Positions 45,838 to 55,079 of a DNA stretch of 64,000 nucleotides are shown piece by piece; position 1 is the stretch's first letter, and every line of letters begins with the position of its first letter. Below the pieces are notes generated by a model, which saw only the letters and a program-made list of their open reading frames with translations, was not told the origin of the DNA and ran no database searches. The translations under genes were made by a program, and so were the position numbers. Origin of the DNA: Doryteuthis pealeii (lineage: Eukaryota; Mollusca; Cephalopoda; Myopsida; Loliginidae); NCBI GenBank assembly GCA_023376005.1, contig CM042145.1, forward strand, positions 67,500,660 to 67,564,659. The letters run 5' to 3'.

Positions 45838-46050
45838 AAAAGTTGCTTTAACCTTCTAACCTACTATTTACCCATATATGGACGGAGAGAGATAGAAGAA
45901 ATGGGTTTATGTATTTCTTAGGGGCATTAGCACCAAGTGAAACTCAATCAGCTTTGTACTGGGATTTAACTAGGGTTACCGATTCTATTTCCAACCAAAA
46001 ATTACCTCATGTTATATCCTGCTCGTGGCAGAGAGGTTACGTATATCCAA
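45838..46050 (-). mobile_element. SINE family 1, rearranged fragment
   Basis: The minus-strand part 45850-46010 ('acctactatttacccatata', 'gggcattagcaccaagtgaa', 'ctgggatttaactagggtt') is joined to a plus-strand 3' end ('ttatatcctgctcgtggc', 'agaggttacgtatat') at 46011-46050, so two copies or an inversion are involved. Confidence 0.65.
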
Positions 46051-46066
46051 ACAAGCCAAATAATAA

Positions 46067-46707
46067 TCTATATATAATGGAGATAGACTGCATTTTTGTC
46101 TGAAGCCGAAACTATATTACTACTCAAGTCACAATTCCTTTAATTATTTACGTCAAATTCTCCTTGATTTCATTCTTTTAAACCTTCAGTTATTAATAAA
46201 AATTGTTTTACATTATTAATACTATTGATCATATCTATGTACTAATAACATGCAATTGTATTTATATATACAACAAAATAGCGGTTTACAGTTTGAACGA
46301 GAAGGATAATTTGCATATTGATATTTAAAATTTTATTTTAATAAATATGTGCTTGGTATTATTGATTTCTAATTGTTTGGTTTTATCTTAAGAAATATAA
46401 ACAAAAATCTCGTGGATAAATCTTAAAAGAAATTTATTTACAAGAAGAAATAACTGTAATATTATCCTTTACTTCCTATTTTAACTAAATAGTTAAATTA
46501 GGAAAATTTACCAATGAAACAGGGGAGTAAGGGAAAATGATGGAATAGTTAGTTTCAAAGTTGTTCTATTTTTCGATTATACCCCCTCTGTTCAAAATCT
46601 TTTTATCTGCATTCTTAGTCAGTTTCATTAGCCTTTCTAATTTAATATGATATTTTATTATATTAAAACTTAAATACTTGCACCCGGAGGGTGCATATAT
46701 TTGCTAG
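46067..46707 (+). mobile_element. Non-autonomous Helitron, copy 2 (641 bp)
   Basis: Starts TCTATATATAATGGAG after an A and ends CTAG (46704-46707) before a T. The 3' hairpin 'gcacccggagggtgc' is identical to copy 1 and again 9 bp from CTAG. Long shared blocks include 'acatgcaattgtatttatat', 'caacaaaatagcgg' and 'tgcttggtattattgatttc'. No transposase. Confidence 0.9.
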
Positions 46708-47080
46708 TATATATAATAGCCTAACATTTATCTTGTAGATTCTAGGAAGTTGTAAAAGGCACGGACAGACGATTTGTACATACAAAAACTTGTTAGCCAT
46801 TAAGATGATATAATCGATAGAGTCTTGTGTAAGGAAATAAATACAACAAAAAATAAAGAAAGAAAAGAAAAGAATCAAATACATTTCAATTTATATTGTG
46901 TTTTTATTTCTGAATGTTTTCTGAGAGTTTTAGCGTAAACGTTATTTTATTTAAAGAACGAAGACAAAAATAACCCGTGAAGAAGCTAAAAACAAGAATC
47001 GTCAAGTAAGTAGAAATGAGTTGTATTACATGAGGAGAAAAAGAGATGAGTGAAAATGAGACGGAAACTGAAGCGACAGA
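46708..47080. other. No gene seen
   Basis: A-rich on the plus strand; nothing recognised. Confidence 0.45.
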
Positions 47081-47082
47081 GT

Positions 47083-47163
47083 AAAGAAGAAGAAGAAGAA
47101 GAAGAAGAAGAAGAAGAAGAAGAAGAAGAAGAAGAAGAAGAAGAAGAAGAAGAAGAAGAAGAA
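47083..47163. repeat. (GAA)n trinucleotide array, ~81 bp
   Basis: About 26 nearly perfect AGA/GAA units, the longest trinucleotide array in the window. Purine-only strand; able to form triplex DNA. Confidence 0.98.
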
Positions 47164-47644
47164 AAGTGAAAGAACGAAGAAGAATTAATGAATAAACAAA
47201 AATAATATACAAAAAATGGTAAATGGGAAGAACCGGAGGGATTTAAAAACTTTGGAAATTGAAATGCAATGAAATATAAAGAAATATCGAAAGTGAAAAA
47301 AGAAGTGTCAAAACTTGGATAAAAGCAAGACAGAGAAAAGAAATAAGCGTAAATTAAAAAATTATATAAATATAACTAAAGAAAAAAAATAACACATGGA
47401 AATGATAGAAACAGCAAAAAAGATTAGAGAACTAAATGTAAAAAATCTCGAAATCTTCCAGAAATTAACAACTGTTGAAACAACAACAATCGACATGCAA
47501 ATGGGCTCTAAAAAGAAACAAAAGAAAAATTGAAATGTAATGGTGAAAGAAAATCGGGTTCTATCACGGCACAGGAAGAGTAACCTAGCAAACTGAAAGA
47601 GAAGAAGAAGGATAAGGGAAATAGTAAATACATTTACTATTATT
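47164..47644. other. Purine-rich unassigned stretch
   Basis: Strongly A/G-biased plus strand extending the GAA array for several hundred bases. Minus-strand frames are Leu/Phe/Ser-rich for that reason and look hydrophobic by composition only. Confidence 0.45.
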
Positions 47645-47912
47645 ATGTATTTACCTAGTCCCCCCACTACGAAAGGATGCTACACAAGGTCAATTTTTCA
47701 ACACAGTAAAACTTGTTTGGATTTAAAGTTTTCCTTCTCCTAGACTGGTTGCTTAACCAAGGCTAAACTACTCAGTCTGCCCTACTATTTACTTATAGAT
47801 GTGCGTTGGAAAGAGAAGAGATGAATTCATACCTTTCCCAAAAGCATTCGAGCGAAGTGAAACGCAAACAGCCTCGTCCAGGTTTTGAACTCAGGTCGCC
47901 GATTCGAGTTAT
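47645..47912 (-). mobile_element. SINE family 1, diverged near full-length copy
   Basis: 'tatttacctagtccccccac', 'ggatgctacacaaggtcaat', 'ttccttctcctagactgg', 'cagtctgccctactatttac', 'gtccaggttttgaactcagg'. The head end is lost after the B-box region. Confidence 0.85.
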
Positions 47913-47970
47913 TATTATTCAGTTATCTGATCATTACTTAATTTTATCTGGAATATAGATTCCCATTTAT

Positions 47971-47972
<2 letters not shown>

Positions 47973-48043
<71 letters not shown>
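47973..48043. repeat. (CA)n(TA)n microsatellite
   Basis: About 42 bp of CA then ~29 bp of TA. Confidence 0.97.
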
Positions 48044-48047
<4 letters not shown>

Positions 48048-48134
48048 CATGTTCATTTATGCTAATATGTTGGGTGATCATAAAGTCCTGTAGTTTTAAT
48101 AAAGTTACAAGTTTATCGATTCCCATTGTAAGAA

Positions 48135-48320
48135 TAATATAATTGTGACGGAGAACGAGAAGGGAAAAAGAGCAAGACATTGTCTTGCCTGCCGGGATCG
48201 AACCCGCGTCCTCCCGCATGCAAAAACAAATGCGATTTAGGCACTGGACGGACGCAAGGCTCGACTGATGTGCCCGGATGTTTGGGTAATATGCCCATAA
48301 ATAACCAAAGCGAGTGGAGC
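48135..48320 (-). mobile_element. SINE-like family 4, copy 1
   Basis: On the minus strand: 'catattacccaaacatccgg', 'gcacatcagtcgagccttg', 'cgtccgtccagtgcctaaat', 'ttttgcatgcgggaggacg', then the B-box-like 'gggttcgatcccggcagg', 'caagacaatgtcttgctc', ending near 'cgttctccgtcacaa'. The copy at 57284-57442 is ~93% identical. The B-box-like word and high identity suggest a young Pol III retroposon, but the tRNA of origin and target-site duplications are not clear. Confidence 0.75.
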
Positions 48321-48685
48321 TTGGTGTGACAAGCGGAGAAAGCTTGCAGTAGCATTTTGGCTGTTGCGACGAGTGGTCGAGAGAAAATATATTTTGATAA
48401 TGTTGGTGAGATGAGTGTAGCATTGCTGGGAGAGATTGTTTCAGACTGAACACTTGGTCAGTTGGGAGAGTAAAAGCGTTGGACTTAACTGTGCACCCCA
48501 GAGAACATTCTTAACTTTTCTTATGTTATGCTTAGCAACCATTGTATCCTTGTTCATTATTTGTTATAAAATGAATGATTTTAACGTTCCTATCGAAAAC
48601 AAATAATTTTGAAACATCTATTTGACACACGGTTCTATCAAATACGAATGATGCTTTAAACAGATCTAGTTAAGTACATATTCCG

Positions 48686-48689
<4 letters not shown>

Positions 48690-48730
<41 letters not shown>
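48690..48730. repeat. (CT)n microsatellite at LINE 3' end
   Basis: About 40 bp of CT adjoining the 3' end of the minus-strand LINE tail. Confidence 0.97.
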
Positions 48731-48731
<1 letters not shown>

Positions 48732-48955
48732 CCATCCGTCTCTATCGGCCATTACTCTTGGTACGTCTTCTTTCACACCACATAGTGTCCACACAGAAAT
48801 GAGTGGTAAACACTAGACTTTGTTCTTACCTCTACAGTTGTGCCCAGTATGTTTTGTCGTTTTCAGATGGCAGATAAGTGGGCGTACAGCAGATGTTTTG
48901 CATGGTGTTGTTTACAGATTGGACATTGGGGAAATGGCAATGATGAAATATTCTA
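48731..48955 (-). pseudogene. LINE ORF2 C-terminal tail
   Basis: On the minus strand the last block reads (K)EDVPRVMADRDGWQ, matching the terminal 'eDLPraM.DRdGW' of the LINE family at 39430, 51235 and 52430. Upstream codons are too decayed to read. A GA array (on this strand) follows the Trp-Gln codons directly. Confidence 0.55.
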
Positions 48956-49242
48956 AACTTCCCAGAGCTTCAGAACTGGATGCATTTTAATCTCATACCC
49001 AAAAAACTTATTTGTTAAAGAGGCTCTTACTCCTCGGTAGAGGATGCAGAGCTCCACCTAAGAGGCTAAGAAAATTTAGAAAAAATATTAGAATATCTAT
49101 AACCCTATTGCATCTACATATTGTATCCATTTCAGAATTGACCTTGTCATTTAAGGACACGTTTGTACATCTGTTTGAATACCTCATGTATATTATGCAT
49201 GCATTAAATATTCCTATATTTATAGGTTAGTCTATCTTAGTA

Positions 49243-49278
49243 TTATTTGTATTATTTGGACTATTGTCCTCATCTTCC
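49243..49278 (-). repeat. Inverted partner of the SINE family 3 end
   Basis: 'attatttggactattgtcct' then 'catcttcc' is the reverse complement of 50361-50390 with a few changes, so the Penelope-like remnant lies between inverted copies of a ~30 bp word. Confidence 0.6.
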
Positions 49279-49439
49279 CACCATCCGTACTATGTAAAGA
49301 AAGGAATCGTCCGTTGCTTACAACCTCGGGCAAAAGACATCAGCAGTGATTAGGTATATCTGAAGGAAATGGACAGCTTATGGGATGCCGTCGTAACAAT
49401 TAACATCAGCTACGAGAAATCTGGATCACAAGACAGAGG

Positions 49440-49935
49440 ATGATATCCGAAAATTTACCACAGTCTGTCTGCCCAATGTCAAAGGCTTGGCTGAAAAGCT
49501 TCAAAAGATATGTAATCCATATGACATCAGGACAACATTAAGGAGTTGTCTCCACCGAGTCAAGCCCCCAACAGAATACATGACCAAGAATTGTGTGTAT
49601 TCCATCCCAAGCAGCTGTGGCAAAGTATACAAAGGCGAAATATACCGTCCACTTATAGTAAGACTAGAAGTACCGTAAAGCAGTGGTTCGAGGAGGAATA
49701 GAAAAGCCGAGTATGGCTGACGATATATGGAATGAAAAGGGAACCCATCTACCCTTATGGGATGAAGTTAGGATAATAGATAAAGAATAACGTTGGAAGA
49801 GAAACGCCTCAAAGAATCAGCTCATATGATAGGCTGAAATAATCTCTTAAGTAGACCGAGCATAGAAATAAACACAATATGGAAACCTATAATTAAAAAG
49901 GCTAGATTAGATTTTAAGAAACACCCAATATGTTT
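49440..49935 (+). pseudogene. Penelope-like element GIY-YIG endonuclease remnant
   Basis: Penelope-like retroelements carry a C-terminal GIY-YIG endonuclease after the RT. Here the frame reads CLPNVKGLAEKLQKI and YDIRTTLRS (49465-49545), then KNCVYSIPSSCGKVYKGEIY (49590-49650) and RPLIVRLE. In intact relatives this is CvYsIPC.CG..YiGET.RpL.vRL: GIY is represented by VYS and YIG by VYKG, so both motifs are altered. After a frameshift, GTHLPLWDEVRIIDKEQRWK (~49738-49797) and, in another frame, RPSIEINTIWKPIIKKARLD (~49856-49915) complete the family's conserved end. The RT part is not found upstream (5' truncation). Confidence 0.8.
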
Positions 49936-50035
49936 CTACGTAAAAAATCATACATAAGTGAATAGGTAGATATTCTAGCCAAAACAAGACATTAGGTTTA
50001 TAAGTTCCCAAAATCTACACTAAATTGTCCAATTG

Positions 50036-50395
50036 GACACATGGCGTAGTGGATAAAGGAGTTAGGTTAAGACAGTTCTAAGTGACAGTTATCTCTAGAC
50101 TGCAGTTTCAATCCTGGTCAGGAGCGGCAGTAACATAGAATAATAATTAACACAGCTTATCGCCTCTACCAGCTATGGTTAGCGGAATAAGAACAGGATA
50201 CCCTCGTGGACTGAATAAAGGGTTAGGTTCAAAGTTCCGTGATGGCTCCCGATTACGGCAAGAAGATTCCCGAGTTCGAAAAGAAGGTTTCCGAGTCCGA
50301 CAAGAAATACCTGAAGAAGGCCGGAGGGCACATCGGCCGAAACGTCGTACAGATAACAATGAAGATGACGACAATAGTCCGAATAATACTAATCA
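50036..50395 (+). mobile_element. tRNA-headed SINE, family 3 (Ceph-SINE-like), copy 2
   Basis: Plus-strand head 'acatggcgtagtggataaag' with a decayed B box 'cagtttcaatcctgg', the same body as 17401-17745 in reverse, and the block CTGAAGA-A-GGCCG...CGGCC-GAAA (50311-50342), with a 5 bp perfect stem and a 10-base loop. Ends 'gacaatagtccgaataatac'. It starts ~100 bp after the Penelope-like coding end. Frames of 70-89 codons inside it are not genes. Confidence 0.8.
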
Positions 50396-51234
50396 TCAAG
50401 CCTCATTTAAATTCTTATTTTACCTTACGTTTATTCAATGTTAGAGTATAATTGGATATACTCATGCTAACATTGATTCTCTGAACCTAGAGGATCGACT
50501 AAATATTCTCCTTAGCTTCCTTCAAACTAATACCATATTGGCTTATATCAGTTTAACAATTATTGTCCTACTACACCAGGTCATAGTAGATCTGGAATTA
50601 ATGACAACAAAAGAGGGGGCACCAGAATTAGGAGCTCACAATAATCTTTTATCAAACATAAGTCACCCATACTTTTGGACTGTGAATCTAAACAAAGAGA
50701 GAATAAAACTTGCTATAAATAAAGAAAACACTGTTCACAGTGTAAATGACCAACTAATTACATTTGCACAGACACAAATTGTTACATTATATTCTTCAAT
50801 CATTTATTTTCTTCTTTGCTGATCTCCGTGTCGAATGATTTGTTCATTTGATCACAATTGCATTTCTTTGTATTAATTCACTTTTAGCAATTATGAATAA
50901 ATCGATCTAGTGTGGAGGTTGATTCAATTGATGACCAAGAAATCATTAGATCCAATATTATTCAAATTTACGAGATGAAAGATCGCCAATTATTTATTCA
51001 TTTTTGTCTAGTCTGACTTTTCAGTTTCCTTTTCATCGTAACTCTTCGTCCGTCATTCGAATGTCATTAATAATCAGAGCCAATCGCCCATAAAGTAATA
51101 GCTAATTTCTTGTTTACAATCCATTGTCTAACATGTTGAAATGGGTGTGGCGATAAAATGCTGGTGAATTCAAGATGAAAGTCAACTCCTTTTAGAAATA
51201 AATTAATGATAGCCATCTTTTAATATTTTCAAAT
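50396..51234. other. No recognised gene; one 94-codon open frame
   Basis: A plus-strand frame at 50538-50822 begins with a hydrophobic segment and is otherwise Asn/Lys/Ile-rich. It shows no family features and has no supporting context. Probably chance. Confidence 0.3.
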
Positions 51235-51675
51235 AATATGACACATTTATCTTCTCAACGGCAAGCCTCTTAAGCCAGTAGAACAATTCACGTACCTGGG
51301 TGGTAATATCTCCTCCACAGAGAGCAATGTTAATACACGGATAGCAAAGGCATGGCCGGCCACAAATAAATTATCAGTCATATGGAGGTCCGATCTCCCT
51401 GACAGGGGAAGCAGCACCCCACAAGGAAACAGCTGTATGGTCACCTGCACCCCATCTCACAAACTATCCGAGTGAGACGGACAAGACATGTAGGACTGCT
51501 TGAGAAACAAGAATGAACTCATAAGCGATGTTCTCCTGTGGAAGCCAACACATGGACATGCAAGTGTGGGTCGCCCAGCAAGTATCTACATTGACCAGGT
51601 ATGTGAGGATGCTGGTTGCTCCACAGAGGAGCTCCCAGGTGCAATGAATGATAGGGAAGGTTGGCTCTCTTAAAT
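51235..51675 (+). pseudogene. LINE ORF2 C-terminal region
   Basis: The best preserved LINE tail in the window. KPVEQFTYLGGNISSTESNV (51277-51336), then NTRIAKAWPATNKLSVIWRS (51337-51396) and DLPDRGS: the conserved post-RT block. Most of the following ~60 codons of the family are missing. After two stops come LRNKNELISDVLLWKPTHGH (51499-51558), ASVGRPASIYIDQVCEDAGC (51559-51618) and STEELPGAMNDREGWLS. This is the terminal part of a non-LTR retrotransposon ORF2. Unlike the other tails, it is not followed by a GA array. Confidence 0.88.
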
Positions 51676-52285
51676 GCAAGAGACAATCTGGAAATTGAGA
51701 TAAAACCCTCGAAGAGATGAAATAGATTCGAGAGAACCTTTAAAATAAGAAACAATTTATGTAGATGATGTAATGAATATGTAAATACCTTGGTACCCCC
51801 TCACTATAATCTGATTGGACAGTGTCATGTATAATATTCGACACTGTGTTGGTAGAAGCACCTACACCTACGCATAAACCTACAAGCTTAAACTTACTCG
51901 CCAGACTACACCATGACTGCTCGGAAGACGTACTGCTATTCGACGAACCAACTACTACTGCGATAATATGCCAAATACCAACTTCATAATATATAATCCG
52001 GATATATCAGTAGATTTCCGAATAAATTAGGCTCTGATTTTGAAGGAATTAGCACAAGAGTTAGATTCATAAGAAATGTTTTACGATAAAATTCCCGTAG
52101 TATCAAGACATATTTTCATTTAAACATGCAATGAGGCATCGGACACGATAACAATTGTCTGCTAACCTAATTTTTTAATTTTCATCTCACGCAAAGCACC
52201 CAATTCAATGAATTAAATGTCGATTATCTTTTAAATAAAAAATACCAGAATTTTATTGTTCCTTTTTAACATCAAGATGTGCGGA
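51676..52285. other. No gene seen
   Basis: Unassigned AT-rich sequence. Confidence 0.45.
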
Positions 52286-52287
52286 CT

Positions 52288-52318
52288 GCTCTCTCTCTCT
52301 CTCCTCTCTATCTCTCAA

Positions 52319-52354
<36 letters not shown>

Positions 52355-52402
52355 GCGCGTGCGCACGCACGCACGCACAAACACATACACACACACACAC
52401 AC
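52288..52402. repeat. (CT)n(CA)n(CG/CA)n compound microsatellite
   Basis: CT to ~52317, CA 52319-52352, a GCGC/GCAC block 52353-52378 (potential Z-DNA), then CA to 52402. Confidence 0.96.
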
Positions 52403-52429
52403 CATCTGTCCGTCTTGGTGATCGCACTT

Positions 52430-52700
52430 GGTATATTCACTGAACGACACCCACTATTCCAATGGCACTCTCTCACCACTAACTCTTATCGGTCATCGCT
52501 CCAGACAATTCCTCCCTGCTGCATCCAGAGTCCGTACAGAAATGGTCAATTTATGCTTTGCTGGTCGTGTAATACAGGTGTGTCCATGTGTAGGAGTTCA
52601 CAGGATATCCTTGCTTATGAACTCATCTTTACTTCATCAGCTTTGCCCAGTGTATCTTGCACGAATTTCTTGGATGGTTTGCGTGATGAGAGGTAACTGG
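52430..52700 (-). pseudogene. LINE ORF2 C-terminal tail
   Basis: Minus strand: YTWTHLYYTTSKA (~52548-52588) then IDHFCTDSGCSREELSGAMT (~52483-52545). It matches 'THghtSvGRPAktYIdqlcedtGCs.EeLpgAM.D' with the GRPA block altered. The CA/CT compound microsatellite lies immediately 3' of it, as with the other tails. Confidence 0.7.
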
Positions 52701-53445
52701 TCCTATACCTGCTTGTTTAGGGTAATGTTTCCACTGTTCAATCAACATATATCATACTTGTATAGTTTGAATAATGTTTCGAGTGGAACATTATACAATA
52801 AAACAGATATTATTAGATATCATTTATTACCAATTTCTATAGCATTGGAACTCTATAACAAAAACTAAAATTGCACCATTTGATAAACAAAAAACTAAAA
52901 TTGTATAAATATATAAAAGGATTTTTGGACAGCTATATATTCATACATTTCAATTAATATATTCGAGTCACAATTCACAAAGATGTTGATTGGCTAAAAT
53001 ACCACGTAACCTTCAAGTGATGTGCGATAAGACAAATTAAGGTTAAGTGGCTTCGCCTTACCACAACTGGTTGATTTGACGATCCTCGTTTGTGGCGAGA
53101 ACTGGTGGCTCAGAGGTAGAGCTTTAGCTTGTAGTCGCTGGATCGATCTCAGGTGGTGGAAAAGAATCATAAGCTGTATATAGTAATTAAGAATAATTAA
53201 AAAAGAATTTATCCATAATTTACATGATTCAGAGATCTATTTAATTCTAAAATATTCTGAAATAGAGTTAGGGTTAGCAGCTATTATTATAACCTTATAA
53301 TATACTTTTTACAGTAGGCCACATACTCTAAGGGAGACATGATTTCGCGGGTTAGATTCTACAGTCCTACATGCTTGGCAAAGCCTAGCCCGCTTCCTTC
53401 GAGAATACAACAGGTCTTCGCGTTCGCTACTCACACAAATCCATA
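52701..53445. other. Unassigned, with one tRNA-like word
   Basis: At 53101-53158, 'tggtggctcagaggtagagc' resembles a tRNA A-box region and 'tggatcgatctcaggtgg' a weak B box, but the clover-leaf does not close. It is either the head of an old SINE or a tRNA pseudogene. Nothing else seen. Confidence 0.4.
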
Positions 53446-53785
53446 ATGAAACAATTAAGGCTATCATAAAAATTCGAGATGTTGACCACAAAATATTAAT
53501 TGTATTTTTTGTCAATGGATTCCATAATTTATTTTCCTGATATTTTTCTCTGCATGGCTTGCAAAAACATGCCAATAATTTGAATATTTCATGAAGCCAG
53601 AAATTTCAGCTTTTAATAGCTGAATTTTCTGGCTTCATGAAATATTCAAATTATTGGCATGTTTTTGCAAGCAATGCCGAGAAAAATATCAGGAAAATAA
53701 ATTATGGAATCCATTGACAAAAAATACAAATAAAATTTTATGGTCACCATCTCGAATTTTTATGATAGCCTTAATTGTTTAATAG
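53446..53785. repeat. Snapback palindrome, ~166 bp arms and 6 bp loop
   Basis: Left arm 53446-53611, loop 'tttaat', right arm 53618-53785. Few mismatches ('acaattaaggctatcataaa' with 'tttatgatagccttaattgt'). In RNA it would form a long double-stranded hairpin. An 88-codon minus-strand frame covers the left arm and is incidental. Confidence 0.95.
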
Positions 53786-53793
53786 TTTCATCT

Positions 53794-53809
53794 GCTATTC
53801 GTTTATATA
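53794..53809 (+). repeat. Target-site duplication of SINE, left copy
   Basis: 'gctattcgtttatata', exact repeat at 54089-54104. Confidence 0.95.
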
Positions 53810-54088
53810 TATTTACCAACCCCTCCGCACGAGCAGGATGCGACACAAGGTAATTTTTTTAAGCGGAGTTCAGCAGGTTTGAATTCAGAGTTTTCCTTCT
53901 CCTAGACCGGTTGCCTAACCAAGGTTAAAGAGCCCAGTCTGCCCTACTATTTACCCATAGCTGGAGGGAGAGTATGATTCATACATTTCCCAAGGATATT
54001 AGCGTTAAGTGAAATGCAATTACCACGTCCAGGATTTGAACTCCGGGCGACGAGTCCATTTCCCATGACTTTAACCATTACACCACGC
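53810..54088 (-). mobile_element. tRNA-headed SINE, family 1, young full-length copy
   Basis: Complete minus-strand copy between perfect 16 bp duplications, inserted 8 bp beyond the right arm of the large palindrome. Very few differences from 12209 and 40189. Confidence 0.95.
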
Positions 54089-54104
54089 GCTATTCGTTTA
54101 TATA
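54089..54104 (+). repeat. Target-site duplication of SINE, right copy
   Basis: Exact repeat of 53794-53809. Confidence 0.95.
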
Positions 54105-54455
54105 CTGCTTAAAAAACAAGGTTAACACCCTCTAAGTGTGCTAATTCCATACGGCTCTCCAGGGATATTAGTTATAAATAGCAAATAATGATTAAATTTG
54201 ACGGTTTTTAAAATATACAACACTTTGATAAAAAACAAATTTGAGAAAAATGTCTGTAGTTATCAGAGAAAATGACTGACACAATAACAACTTTTTCTTT
54301 CGTCATCCGCTTGTTTTTTAATCTTTTACTTTTTAGCTTTGTGTTGTTAAAACAATTTTCAAAGTCATGCAGACCTTATGTTATAAAAATAAAAACTAAC
54401 ATCTCGTTAGTACGAGATGCTTAGCGTCTTGCACGTTACTGATTATTTTGCTATG

Positions 54456-54507
54456 TACTGAAAAATCATTTGTAGACGTGTCACGTCTACAAATGATATT
54501 TTCAGTA
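54456..54507. repeat. Short palindrome, ~25 bp arms
   Basis: 'atcatttgtagacgtg' and 'cacgtctacaaatgat' meet at a single base. The outer 'tactgaaaa' and 'ttttcagta' pair with one indel. A smaller palindrome 'catctcg...cgagatg' precedes it at ~54401-54421. Confidence 0.93.
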
Positions 54508-54666
54508 CGAACACAATGATATTTGGTTATCATGATACTCAATTTGTTTGAAATGAAAGAGAATTTCTTATGAGTACAACTAAATTTATATCTGGATATG
54601 AATGTGGACCTAAAACCCTAATTTTCCAAACATATTGAATTTCAAGTTATTGAAATAAAGTACTTG

Positions 54667-55077
54667 TGTTGTATTGTCTTAGCCCGGAAGATGGAACTTC
54701 CGGTTAAGGGACAAAGAGAAAGATAAAAATATATATTTAAAAAGAAAGAGAAAGCGGAAGAGATGGTTTCCGGTCAGGGACACAGGGTGAAGATAAAGAA
54801 ATATATAACAAAGGTCCGTTATCAGATCAAAAAGATAAAGATGTGTAAGCGTGTCGTCAATCCAAAAAGCCAGAGGGTCAAGCCGACAGAGTCAGACGCC
54901 GGTCGGCAGCGGAAAGGACACTTCACGTCTCCCGTCAGCAACCACCCCTCGTGCACTCATTGTAAGCTCTGTGTCTTCACCACCCACACACCGAAGAAAA
55001 TAAAGAAGGGTACTCTTTTGTACATACGTATCCGTTGTTATTGAAGTCCAGTAGTCGGTCGTAGCTGACTACTAACA
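54667..55077 (+). repeat. Possible solo LTR
   Basis: Starts TGTTGTATTG and ends CTAACA. It has two related ~70 bp units at the left ('gaacttccggttaagggaca' and 'gtttccggtcagggacac'), an AATAAA at 54999-55004 about 75 bp before the right end, and a higher GC content than its flanks. These are LTR-like features. There is no convincing 5 bp duplication and no second copy in the window. A 93-codon Lys/Arg-rich frame inside is probably incidental. Confidence 0.3.
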
Positions 55078-55079
55078 TA

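Larger units (their letters stand above)
48590..49008. repeat. Dispersed family B, with CT array and LINE tail inserted
   Basis: 'ggttctatcaaatacgaatg', 'aaacagatctagttaagt' at the left and 'cttcagaactggatgcattt', 'taatctcataccca' at the right resemble 18470-18530 and 43028-43140. The segment between (48690-48955) is the (CT)n array and LINE fragment. Confidence 0.5.

Noticed and set aside
47944..48453. 169-codon minus-strand frame, the longest in the window
   Set aside because: It runs through SINE-like family 4 and ends in translated (TA)n(CA)n; it is a chance frame.
53101..53158. tRNA gene on the plus strand
   Set aside because: A-box-like word only; clover-leaf arms do not pair.
54763..55044. 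Basic 93-codon protein with a CxxC pair
   Set aside because: Composition reflects the AAG/AGA-rich repeat; no family recognised and LTR-like features are more economical.
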